A stretch of DNA of 64,000 nucleotides, taken from NCBI GenBank assembly GCA_008931825.1, contig QXVZ01021659.1, positions 1 to 64,000 on the forward strand. Reading direction: 5' to 3'. The notes beneath the pieces were generated by a model. It did no database searches, had not been told where the DNA came from, and saw nothing but the letters and a program-made list of their open reading frames with translations. How positions within the stretch are numbered: position 1 is the stretch's first letter; each line of letters starts with the position of its first letter. The position numbers and the translations under genes are program-made. Source of the DNA: Phallusia fumigata (taxonomy: Eukaryota; Chordata; Ascidiacea; Phlebobranchia; Ascidiidae). Below, piece after piece: positions 37,400 to 48,506 of the stretch.

Positions 37400-40300
37400 T
37401 CAAATCGGTTCGTGTCTTTCCAGTGGGTAATGGTCCTTGTGCGCCCTCACGTGATCGATCATTTCCTTTTGTTGTTGTTGGAGATGTTGAGGCATTTCTT
37501 TGTATACATCGGTAAACAGCAACGACGGAGATGGTTTATTGCGCTTTTCCGCGTTCTTAAATGCCGTCATAATCTGCAAGTTTTTTTAAAAAATTACAAT
37601 TTTGCACTATAGCCTCTCTTCATCACGTGCGTTTTTTGCAACCCACAGCGGCAAAAATATTAAAATATCAGCAAACCTTTACGTACGTAATAAGAAAACC
37701 AAAATACTTCACATTGACAATGATTTAAAGCTCAGTGCTCTAAAGACAAAAAAAAAGAAAGTTTAGTTGGACCTTTTTTCTCGACTCCTTTGTAAAAGAT
37801 TTGTCCTGATCTTCAGACCAACATTTTCGTTCGTTGACCATGTAACGGAAAAATCTCGCGATTGGATCATCGGTGCGAGACCAGTAGTCAACCTCATCTA
37901 CGGAACGATACGCGGAGCTATCGTCACTCGTACTGTGGTGTCCGATCCTGAACAGTTTCAACGGGTAATGATTGTAAACGAATCCACCTTAGGCCGTTTT
38001 GCTCATACATTATTTTACTATTACCATGTCGTGTTTATCCAATTATTCCGACATGCGTATAAAAGATCGTGTTGTATAACTCCTCAAAGTACATTCATGT
38101 AGTAATAGTTACGACGTCATATTTTGCATTACGAAACGACAATCACAATTATGGTTCACCGGTTTGTGACAAAAAACAAACCTGTACGTCATAGCCTCAA
38201 TCAAAACAGGTCGATTTTCAGCAACAGCAATTTGACGAGCTTTGCTTGTGGCGTTGTACACAGCTAGTGTGTCGTTACCGTCAACTCTTATGGTGAGCAT
38301 TCCGTAACCTGCGCCTCTGGCGGCAATTCCATCCCCCTTGTACTGATCGCCGACTGGTGTGGAAATCGCGTATCCGTTGTTTCGGCTGTAACACATCCGG
38401 TGGTAAACAGAACCGCAGACAATGTGTAACAACAAGAATAAATGTTTTTTTTGCTAGGATAAACAAATACTATGCAAAACCAGAAGCTAAAAACGTACGT
38501 TCTGTCAGCTACAGCTCACCAAAAAGCGCTTTGAAAACTGTACTACCACCCAAGTTTAAGAAAACTGAACCATACAGCCAAAATAGGCATATCAGGAAAC
38601 CAAATATTTGCAGCTACATCATATCGCCATATAATGAAATGTTTGATAAAAAAACAAAGTACACATACCAGAAAAACAAGCAAGGTGCATTTAAAGTTGC
38701 AGCAAAATTGAATGCAGCATGTGCATCACCTTCAGAAGCTGCACCTTCTCCAAAATAACAAATCACACACAAGCCAGGGTGGGTACGTTTTAGTGCATAT
38801 GCTGCACCTGATGCCTGAAAAAAGGAGTAATGTTTTACACACAAGTACTGGCTTGTATAATTCTATTGAGAATATTTAAAACCGTGAATTGTGTACCTAA
38901 ATGAAAAAAGGAGGTTTTAAAAATCCAGGTAGTACTTAGAACAAACTGAAAATTCATCATGTGATTGCAATACAACAGTCTGTGGCTGATGAGTATAAAA
39001 TGTACAGTACCTGAGGCATTTGGGTGGCAAGAGGGGAACTAATTGTAACAAAGTTAAGTTTCTTCGATCCATAATGAACAGGCATCTGTTTGCCATCAGC
39101 AGGGTCATTTAGGTTTGCATAACATTGATCCATGAACTCTTCCAATCCAAACCCTCTCCACATTAACACTCCTACAATTCAAATTTTTTGTCAAAAAAAC
39201 ATCCTTTACTACAGCTATAAAACCCTTGACAACAGTTATGAAAACTTAGTTCCCCAAAGTCCTCATGGTCATAAAAAGTTGTTATTTTTATCGGTCGGCT
39301 TGTGTTTCTCTTGAAAATCCTTTATTTGCTGTTTTGGGACCACACCCTCAGTTTGAAATGATGAATACCTGCTTCTCTGTATTGGCCAAAAACTAGATCT
39401 TGGTCATCCAAAGCAGCAGCACTTCCAATATGACACCCTTCTTCACCATAGTTGGTCATGTAAAAAGATACTCTGCCTTGTCTTTGAGCATCATACATTA
39501 CTTGGTCCATAATGTTTAGTGTTTTCATCGCATGGTACATTCGAATAAGAGTATCATCGCTAAACTAAAAATGACAACCAGACTACTTGTTATTCTTGAG
39601 AGTTGTAATTTTTTAAATATAACCTAAATTGTTTCAACTTGTGGTGACTAAACAAATGATTCACAACAACTATGACCAAAAACATTAGTGGTCTCAATCC
39701 TTTAGGATTTGGCAAGTATAAACACTGCTTGCGATTTGTTCACATTAAATTTAAATAGGTAGCTCCAAGAAATTAGCGAATACAATACAGCGACATTTTT
39801 TAAACCATTTATGAATTTCTGGGGCTCAAACACTGTGTATCAACTCTTATTTCAAATAAATCCAATCAATGATCTGTAGAGTATTTGAATGCAGGTAGTG
39901 TGCATTTGACCCCATGTCTGATGTCAACTAGTCGATGGGAGGAAAACAAAAGAATTGGTTCAACACAATATTAAGTAATAACATCCAGTGGCTTTGTGGG
40001 TTGTGTTAGGTGCCCAGGCTGTTTATTGCCATTCTCTGTTCTACACTTTTACATTATTATTTTTAACCATGTACCTGTGGATCCTGAGAAGGATCAATAA
40101 TCTTTCCTGCATTATCAAAAACTCTATAAATTGGAATTGCATCTTCTATTTTAGGTTCAAGAAATTCAAGTTTTGTAACGAAATTGCGATTCGGTTCAAA
40201 TGAAATGCCATCTGCATCCACACTACTGGTGCTGGACTGCAACATAAAATTAGAGTTTAATAGATGATGTAGTCTAAATTGAAGGATATACATTGGATGT

Positions 40301-40496
40301 ACAAAAAGGCAAACTGAGTATCCAGTAATGGCATAATAGCTACAACTATTTTTGTTGCATTTTTTGTGTCGGTCATATATTCATAAATCTTATTTACCTG
40401 ACGAATTTGGCAAGCCCTCTTGCTTTGAAATGTTAAATTGACAAACGGTCTACTTTTTTGATGTAGTGCACATCTAAAAACTTTGCTTAAATACAT
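37400..40496 (-). CDS. BCKDHA: Branched-chain 2-oxoacid dehydrogenase E1 alpha subunit, mitochondrial
   Basis: Thiamine-diphosphate-dependent decarboxylation of the 2-oxo acids of Leu, Ile and Val, as alpha2-beta2 with BCKDHB in the mitochondrial matrix complex. Exons 40398-40496, 40075-40236, 39369-39564, 39011-39171, 38669-38814, 38182-38385, 37773-37947 and 37400-37573; every junction is in phase, giving 438 residues (human 445). Exon 1 ([18 protein letters not shown] and on) is a typical Arg/Lys-rich presequence, which decides the start. Family blocks: [31 protein letters not shown], the ThDP/Mg motif from [11 protein letters not shown] to RNNGYAIST, and the phosphorylation loop [20 protein letters not shown], identical to human, so control by BCKD kinase and phosphatase should apply. 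The tail [15 protein letters not shown] also matches. No sign of damage; one copy. Confidence 0.97.
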
Positions 40497-41853
40497 TTCA
40501 GTGTATCCTGTTGCTTTATTTACATAAATACAAAAATAAAACAACTCCGTAAACCAAAAAAAGGGCATGTAATTGCAGTTTTAACTAGTTTGTAATGTAC
40601 ATGACTATCATCCACAACAAATGCGAATCTTATATCAGACGAGACCACGAGATCAGAGGTCTGCATTGTACTACAAAGAACGCCTGTTTTCATAATAATT
40701 TTAAACAAGGGGCATAACTATCAACATTTTCACATCTTGCATTTTGCACTACAAAAAAACTTAAAAGCGTTGGAAAGTGAGCAATCAATGTTTGCCAAAC
40801 ATTCACGCTTCAACAAACCACAAAATAAAAAACCCGGACACCACACGATACGCATAATTAATCAAGCGTGTTGTCTGTTGACCAATGACTTTTAAAGATG
40901 CGGATACGCCTTACCAGTTGCTTTCACATTCGTAATCAAATATTTGATAAGAAAGAATAAAATAAAAAATGAGTACTATCGTGCCAGAAAAAAAAATCAT
41001 ACGGCGAACCCGTCAATGAAATGTTGCATATTGAAAAAGCAGGACTCGGCTTCTATTTTTCAGTCTGGACGTTTTTGAGTTTAATTGAAAATATATCATT
41101 GAATAAGGATACTAGCCTACTTCCACGTTTTCTACTCGAGTTTTCACACTCACAGGTTGGCCCCACTTTTCTAATGTTTAAAAGTTTGATCACACAATAT
41201 TATTATCGCTTTCGTTACGTTATTCGGCAGTAAAAGAATTTTGTGAAGAAATTTGTTAAAAACACAGTTTTTTTAACTTTTTTCTCACACTGTTGGCATT
41301 TAGGCTACTGCGTTTATCAGTTTGCTATATCGTGTTTGGCGACAACTAGCTATTATGAGAGGCTGACACGATGCCAAAAATGCCATCTCCTTCGACCTCG
41401 TGTGCGGTTTTATTGTCCAAAAAATCTACCTTCTTGGCCAAACAAATTGCACAGCTTTCTTTGTTCTGGTCTTGTGTAACGCTGATACAGACCTTAAAAA
41501 ACACTGCGTCACCGTTGGCAAGCCATTCATTTCCTTATAGATGCTAGATCGTCACTGGACATCTCAAATGTGTCCGACAATTCCCCTCGTCATTTGTTTT
41601 CGGCACACTTGTTCTGTTAATTAAAGCAGCAAATTTGTAGTTTGATCAAAGCGCCAAGAGTTGGTCCTTGTAATTGAAACTTGCTTTTAGTTGACAACCT
41701 CACATAACTTACATATTAAACAACTCAAGACAGAGTGCAGTTTTATTCTGAGTATTTCGGGGCAACTTCAGGTCAAACTTGCACAGTCGCGAAATCTGTA
41801 CAGATGGGCAGGTTACGCCAAAACCAACACGTATCAACGGTACGAACGAACTT
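40497..41853. other. Intergenic 5' of BCKDHA
   Basis: AT-rich, no supported gene. It must contain the BCKDHA promoter; no TATA box is obvious next to the ATG at 40496. Short plus ORFs at 41021-41479 have no recognisable features. Confidence 0.45.
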
Positions 41854-42843
41854 ATGCGAAAAAACACAGTTTTCGAAAATTCGCGCAGCAAACGTTTGTA
41901 CAAAGCGAACAGTAAATTGAACGACGAAACAGACTTTAGACTAAATGTACGCAAGTTAATTTTAGAGCAAGGCATTCAAAAGCAAGATTACTTATCCCAC
42001 AAGCAGTTTGTTGCGACGCGCTATAACGCTGATGCCGCAACAGGTTAAATGAATAATTTATTTCCGCGCGGTCCATTTGAGGTGACGCGGATGGACTTCG
42101 GTGACCTCTATCGAAGTCACATGAGCAACCATTAGTCTGTGAGAATCTGAAAGCTTTTTAAGTTGATCCCCGATAAATGAGGTAGATCTGGAGTTAGGGC
42201 CTCCTTGGCAGTCTTGGTCAATTTGTAAAAGTAAATGTGGGCGAAGCGAAAGGCGACTGGTAGTGCGCAATCTCTGCAAGTACGCAAAAAACTCGGGCCA
42301 ACGTAATTTTCTCTTATTTGTAACATTAACCATTGTTTGTTTCATACGAAACAGAGAAATAGTTATGGCATTGAAGTAGAATTAAAGCTTTCAAATCTGC
42401 AACAGGCTCTGTTAAGTCCAAAAATACAAACAAAAATCGGCGAAGTTGTTGGCATTTTTGACACAAGCGTTTACGCAAAAAACGCATGCTAATATTTGCC
42501 ATTAGTAGCAAAACCAAAGTTCGATTATAAAACAGTAAATTTGTTTTATTGGCTTGTAGTCAATAACAAATTGTCGTCGATTCCTATCGATGGTGTCTAA
42601 CGGTCAAGCAGGTTGGCGATTTTTAATTTAGGCCCGAGGACTTGTAAAATTGTATCGATCGCACGGGATGAAGCAGAACCCGCTGCTCTGTGTCCCAGCG
42701 ACAAAGTGAATCTCCGACATTCTCACCTAGAAACCGATATATCGACCTTCTATCAATCGCATCCTGATAATCACGAATTCGTTTCTCACAACTGCGTCAA
42801 AGTTAGTGCTGTCTGCAAGCAAACTTCCCAGCGCAACTTTTAA
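41854..42843 (+). CDS. Tentative two-exon gene, unidentified, tail-to-tail with BAHD1
   Basis: Exon 41854-42043 (from ATG; the frame stays open about 95 bases further upstream, so another 5' exon is possible) and exon 42632-42843 join in phase across a 588-base intron (donor CAG|GTTAAA, acceptor AATTTAG). The 133-residue product runs through ETDFRLNVRKLILEQGIQKQ, DYLSHKQFVATRYNADAAT, RTCKIVSIARDEAEPAALC and ETDISTFYQSHPDNHEFVSH. Composition is protein-like with four Cys in the second exon, but I know no matching family and the donor is weak. Its TAA (42841-42843) overlaps the TAA of BAHD1 on the other strand. Confidence 0.28.
42545..42550 (-). terminator. Probable poly(A) signal of BAHD1
   Basis: TTTATT on the plus strand reads AATAAA on the minus strand, about 290 bases after the BAHD1 stop. 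If used, the BAHD1 3' UTR is antisense to the second exon of the tentative plus-strand gene. Confidence 0.4.
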
Positions 42844-45800
42844 GTTGCTGTTCCACGTTTCGAGTAATCGCCAGCCAGGGAGGTAGGGATTGGGAGATAC
42901 TTTAACACGCGTCTCCCCTTGACATCGTACATCCTACGACTGAAGAAGAGATTATTGTCATCGACGGGTGATTCACCAGGCAAACTCGGTCGGGCACGGG
43001 ACCGCTTGACCGGAAGGGGGGGAACTACTTTTCGCTGGTCGCAATTCCTCCAAGCCTTGTCTCGTTGTAGTCTCGCTTGAACCCTGACAGCAATTTAAAG
43101 CGTTTTAGTAAATCGATAAATCCTCTCGTACGTTGGGTGAGCTCTCATGGAATCTCGCTAATCGACCAACAGCTGTAATACCTTTCAACAGGAGCCAAGG
43201 ATTGCATTCATTGGAAAACGTAACCCCGCACCTAATTTACAAACCCTACTTCGCAATTAGGCCTCAATGCCACATTTAAACTACCAACTCCTTGCAATTT
43301 ACGCAAATAAGTGACAAACGTGTTACGGTTTGTTTTCATGCATATTTGTTCCAATCAACGTAAGTATGGTTTTTATTCCCTGTGCCGAGGATAAAAGCAC
43401 GAACGATCTGAATTAATTATGGCGCGTATATAAATAGGACTTGAGAGGTGTTTGTTCGGGTGACATTTTACCTGAACAGTCCGCCACCTACTTCAGGTCA
43501 CTGCACTCTGCCTAAATGCCACAAGTAAAATCACGAACTGGTATGATAATAACACCCTTCCCGCCCAATAATAATGACGTCTGGCGTAATAGGCGGCATA
43601 TGAGTCGCGTAGGAGAGCACCAATGTTATAATAATGAGGAAAATAGTCATAACGCTTTTGAAATTCCGAGAATATCAGATTATTATAGATCTATTTGTGT
43701 GCGACTAAATATTCTGTTTATCAAAATAAAAAATTTACCAGTTGCACTTTCAAACAGATATTTGTATAAAAGTCACAACTGTAAAGGTGGTGTTAACTTC
43801 CTAGCACGTATTTCTAAGTAAATACACGAGTAGATGACATACAAGGTCAATATTTACCTGCAGTATTCTGAGTAGCTTAACACGTGACATCGGTCTTCAA
43901 CGCAAGCCACACTAATCTCGTCCTGATGACGTGACACGAACAGCTCGTCGTCACACAGGTTGGACGCATGCACTCGTGAATCCTCGGTGTGTTCCGGCCT
44001 TAAACAAACGACAAGGTAAACCTGGGTGCGGCAGTTATAGAACAAACCGCGTTGTGTGACAGATCACAGTTATTTTTATTTTTCGGGTATTTATAGTAGT
44101 GTGAACAACTTGCTTTAGTGTCCGTATACATTATAAACCTCAGTTGTGCTTTACAACTACACGCGGACTGACAGTGTTTCAAATATAATTACGGTTCTAT
44201 TTACCAGACTAGCAATATTTAACAGGTTGTCCAACGCATTGATTGCGGTACCGATGAATATAACTGAAGGGATGGTTTTCCAACATAAAAATGCACATCA
44301 ACAAAAACACAAATAAAGCACTTGCTAATATTACAATGGATATAATATACCCCCGTTACAATGGATTTAATATCTGCGTTACAATGTGTTATTCCTACTA
44401 TCCCTAACATGCATGTAGTTGATAATTGGTAGGTGTGTTAATTGGAGTGGTTAGGTTTTTTAGATTTAGAACGAAAAACAAAAACCCAACACATTCGCCG
44501 AATCCAACCACCGCCAACCGAACTACAAACTCTTTGGTAATGCTATGTAAGTTCATCAACTACGTTTCAACCGTTGACAAACTAAACACAAGCTTAAATG
44601 CTACTAAATAGTAGAGAACTAATATAAATAGGAGCGAGTTACTGTAACCGTCTTTTACAGTGTCGCATTGCAAACGCATTTTGGTTACCACTTAAATTTT
44701 ACAAGCTGAATGACTGCCCTAAGAGAACATCTGTTTTTTGCATAAAGCAGTGGTTAATTTGTTCATTCACTGGCTCGTTGCGCCGTTATGCATTTAGAAC
44801 ACAACAAAATGGTACTAACCCATCACACATGATAGCGAAAGTAGCAGCAATAATAAAACGTACAAAGTTGAAATTTTAACACATTTGGTTAATTGAATAT
44901 TTCGGGGTAAAAAGTTAAAAATGTGCAACCACAAGTCACAAAAGTCTTTGCACTTGTATCAATTAATAAAATATAAAACTTTTTACCCAAAAAAATTGCG
45001 GTTTTTAAAAATTTCACTTATTGGAGGGACCGGTGTGTTAACTGATGCGTCAATTGGGGTCAAAAGTTAGAAACCCATCTATCATGCGTGCAATGTTAAT
45101 CAAAATTTAGGAGAACAAACCGTGGTGGACAAAAAACAGGTTAAAAACAATATGTCCCATTTATGGAGGGGTCCCCATAACTGNGTATCAATTAATAAAA
45201 TATAAAACTTTTTACCCCAAAAAAATTGCGGTTTTTAAAAATTTCATTTATTGGAGGGACCGGTGTGTTAACTGATGCGTCAATTGGGGTCAAAAGTTAG
45301 AAACCCATCTATCATGGGTGCAATGTTAATCAAAATTTAGGAGAACAAAACCGGTGGACAAAAAACAGGTTAAAAACAAAATGTCCCATTTATGGAGGGG
45401 TCCCCATAACTGGTCAAAGTTTTATCCAGCCAACACTTAAAAACGTACGTTTACTGTACAGAACATACTGGTAACGAGCAACAAGGAAGTCGATGGCAGA
45501 GAATGTGTAAGGATCCGCCAAGCAAGCAAAACAATCCAAATACAAACGAGGATTACCTGTAGTACCAAAGCAGACTCATGGTCATGTCACCAGTGTGAGG
45601 CTTCTCCCACAAGCCGGTTACCTTCGCCACGTATGGTGGTTCATCGTCACCACCCGCACACAGAAATACGCAGTCACGAACCATTACAACAGCAAGTCCG
45701 TCTTCGTCGTGACGGGTCATGGCAGGGAAACATCGACGACGTACGTACTTTCCGCTTTCCTGACAAAACAATATTGATGTATTTATATATTCGATACAAA

Positions 45801-48506
45801 ATGCTGATCAATGAGCGCAGTTCACGTGTATGCCTTTAAATAGAAATCCTTGGTTGATAATTCGGGTATGTAGTATGATTTCAACGTGTTTTTGCACCTG
45901 TCGTCTAAGGCGCGCCAGTCGGCATTGTTTGGTTGCGGCTACGCGCTCGTGGGAAAAAACACGACAAGAAAAATTTTGCTGTGGTGTGGACGGAATTTAC
46001 CACCTGAAAACTGGCGTAGATTACATTTCCCCCTGACAGCGGGTTTCCATTGTTTCATTCAGGTTGACATTAGAGCCTTTTAATCGCAGCAAATCAAGTG
46101 CACGAACAAATTATAACGCTATTGTCACATTTAATTTTAAATTATATTATAGTGGCATCGAGGTTATCTGGCAGACAACTGTCATGTTTAATCGCATCAG
46201 CAGACACAGTGTGAGTACTGAGACCCCGAAAAAGGTTAAGTAACGTAGAAATCAATACCGTAGGGCATTTTTTATTCAATGTTATATCAAGGTCACACCA
46301 GCGCACTTATAATGTATTCTGTTTTTGTGTTTATTTACGTGGACAGCCATGTTTATTTAATCTGCACCACCAGAAGATGTTGTTATCCCTAGTCACCGTA
46401 AGGCCTCGGGGTACAGCCGCAGAGCAATGGTTATTTCAAGCGGGTACATTTATATGTAGTAGTGAAATACAGTAATGTAAGTCTTTGCCCATAGAAAGTA
46501 TTCGATTTTGTACTAACCACGCTGTACACCATTCCAAAGTAAGGTTCTCCAATCCACTTCCATCCATTGTTGCTGTCGGCCGAGTCATAATTGGCAAGCA
46601 GTTTCGGATTTAACAAGGGTCTTTCCTCGTCAGAATCTTGCCTGGAAAGGACCGGTTTCATCAAAGTGGCGCTGAGCTGTCGTTTTTGGTCCTTTATAAT
46701 GGCGTCCGCCAGCATGCGCCTTTGCTGCATTTACATGAAATAAGTTGTCAACATTTTCTGTGCTACACGCAATACCTCGGCACTTTACTGTTTTATCGTC
46801 TGTAAGCTTGGTACAGGTCATATTGACATAAAGCAAACAAAGAAATTTATAGCTTAACGTTGGTGTGAAGAGCGACCGGAAATAGGACAACTGTAGCGTT
46901 GATGATGAATCACTATCGCAACATTAACAGATACAGCCGCAGCAAGGAATGCACGTAACACGACAGTGCATGACAATGCAGTAAAACGGTGCTAGTTTGA
47001 TGTGCCAACGTAGAGCCGGTGCCTGGTGACTAAGATCACGATATAAAACTGCTATTGCCAACAATTTCTGCAAACCTTTGGTTTGTGCAGAAAATGGCAT
47101 TTAAACGGGTAGGGCAAAAAGCTTATCTAGAACCCAACATATGGCACACATAAAAGTATCCAGCACATATACCTCGACTTTGTATTCTTCGTACTCGGCT
47201 GTACCGGGAGGTGGAACAGCCTTCTGTCGCAGGTTGATGTGCTGCCGGTTACATGTGTGACGCGCATCACGATGTACGTCATCGACATCGGGCGACGAGC
47301 AAGCATATTCTGTGGACAATAAATCGTTAGTATTGCGACAGACGGGGCGTCAGAAACTAAACTCATCCGACATTAAGGGGATACGGGCGCTTCTACCTGG
47401 TGATGGGCAATTGGCTTCTTGCTTTGCTCTGTGGGTGGTGCCGACTTTTTTTAACAGAGTACTTGTGGGGTTTTCGCGATTATTCGTTTTCTTTCCAGCT
47501 TTGGTGCGAGATATTTGCTTAATTGCCTCCCTGGACTTTTCCAAACGCACATTACCCGAAGCTTTGACTACCGAAACCTTGCTGTCCGTCTTTGGAATTG
47601 GAACTGAAACCGTGCACGTCATCACGGGCCTGGCGCTTCCAGTCTTACCTTTTCCGGGGGCAAAATATTGTTTACAAGTGCTTGGAACTTTAGTTTCACC
47701 CATTTTTAAATTAAGGGGTTCATCTTGTGCAGATTGGCCAACCTGGATGATTTCTGATCTCCTGCTGGTCGGCTTAAAGCCGCTTCTGACAGGGGGCTTT
47801 GGGAATACAATGGTTTTGGTTTTCATTCGTGCAAAATCCAAACTTGGGTTTTGCCATGAGTTTCTTTCAACATTCATGTTTGCGGTAGTAACAGACTTAT
47901 TCAATCTGATGCAATTAATAAAGTCTGAAGGATTTTGGAAAGTCAGGACAGGCACAGAACCAACTTCGCCAGTTTCTGAAGTTCCCTGGTTGGTTTTAAT
48001 TGAAACTGGCAAAAGTAAAATAGGATTTGCATGTTGTCCCACATTCTGATTATGAGTTCTCATGAGTTTTGGTCCACTTGAAATTGGTTGAACAAGGGGT
48101 GCTACTGAAGCTGTCAACTTTTTGGTTTGAGGTTTTTGCCCAACATGGGAATGAAGCGGTTTGGTAGGTGGAAATGCACAACCACTACATCCATTGTTGG
48201 CCAACTTTTGTTTCTTTCCCCCTTTCTGTGTGTGCAATTGTGCCTCTGCTGATAATCGTTTTAAGGCTTTTCTTGGATTTCCAATCTCCTGTGCATCCTG
48301 TGGTGTTGGTGATTTTTTTGCGGGTCTGATGCAAGAAAATGTAACATTGTCAAAACCATCTGTACTTAATCACCAATATGCACTTACTTTAAAATGGGCT
48401 TTGAGTCATCTTCTATTTGAATGTTCCACAAAGCTTGAGCAGTCAAGCTAGCAGCTCTCCGGCATCTACGCACTGGTTGGACAGGTTCTTTTTCAACTAA
48501 ACTCAT
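42840..48506 (-). CDS. BAHD1: BAHD1-like BAH-domain heterochromatin protein
   Basis: In vertebrates BAHD1 silences chromatin through its H3K27me3-binding BAH domain. Exons 48388-48506, 47397-48325, 47173-47309, 46518-46724, 45557-45759, 43858-43998 and 42840-43083 join in phase to 659 residues (human 780). The N-terminus has CRRAASLTAQALWNI and a second KALKRLSAEAQL, echoing the two human KRLASLN boxes; then a 300-residue low-complexity basic region (Lys, Pro, Ser, Thr). The C-terminal BAH domain is unmistakable: NNGWKWIGEPYFG, VRDCVFLCAGGDDEPPYVAK, LWEKPHTGDMTMSLLWYYRP, ELFVSRHQDEISVACVEDRC, and the last exon's NLFFSRRMYDVKGRRVLKYL matches human LVFLCRHVYDFRHGRILKN. Start chosen as the first ATG of exon 1. 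The last exon is set by phase and this terminal match. Nuclear role inferred from family. Confidence 0.93.
43426..43436 (+). promoter_or_regulatory. TATA box (TATATAAATAG) inside BAHD1 intron 6
   Basis: A strong plus-strand TATA element. About 20 bases further, 43453-43478 can fold into a 9-bp hairpin (TGTTCGGGT against ACCTGAACA, 8-base loop). A 101-codon ORF begins at 43516, about 60 bases after the expected start site. Together these make an antisense, intron-nested gene possible. Confidence 0.4.
43516..43821 (+). CDS. Tentative intron-nested ORF, unidentified
   Basis: 101 residues from ATG 43516 to TAA 43819-43821, wholly in BAHD1 intron 6 on the opposite strand. Begins MPQVKSRTGMIITPFPPNNN and is rich in Asn and Arg; no signal peptide, membrane span or domain is visible. 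Support is only the open frame plus the TATA box at 43426. Confidence 0.2.
   Translation: MPQVKSRTGMIITPFPPNNNDVWRNRRHMSRVGEHQCYNNEENSHNAFEIPRISDYYRSICVRLNILFIKIKNLPVALSNRYLYKSHNCKGGVNFLARISK
44430..44780. repeat. Dispersed repeat, copy 1 (pairs with 56735-57000)
   Basis: Shares with 56735-57000 an ordered set of blocks: GCTTA.ATGCTACT, GAGTAA-like with GTTA.TGTAAC, GGTTA.CACT and ATAAAGCAGTGGT, in the same order and spacing with clear divergence. It lies in BAHD1 intron 5. Family unnamed; no coding capacity. Confidence 0.45.
44956..45412. repeat. 228-bp direct duplication flanking a single N
   Basis: 44956-45183 and 45185-45412 are nearly identical and are separated only by the N at 45184, in BAHD1 intron 5. 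The unit itself belongs to a dispersed family: GTGTGTTAACTGAT and a following GGTCAAAA recur near 59868-59900, and CCCATCTATCATG recurs near 57131. Its right end, GGAGGGGTCCCCATAAC, resembles the GGGGACCCATAAT near 58303. Confidence 0.7.

Noticed and set aside
42058-42345. Minus ORFs open in two frames, considered as last BAHD1 exon
   Set aside because: Neither frame matches the BAHD1 tail; the exon at 42840-43083 does, and fits the phase.
43453-43478. Hairpin considered as a microRNA precursor
   Set aside because: The 9-bp stem is far too short for a pre-miRNA; kept only as part of the promoter-like region.
47312-48049. 245-residue plus-strand ORF
   Set aside because: It is the exact antisense of the large BAHD1 exon, whose low-complexity codons leave the opposite strand open; the minus reading has splice sites and homology.
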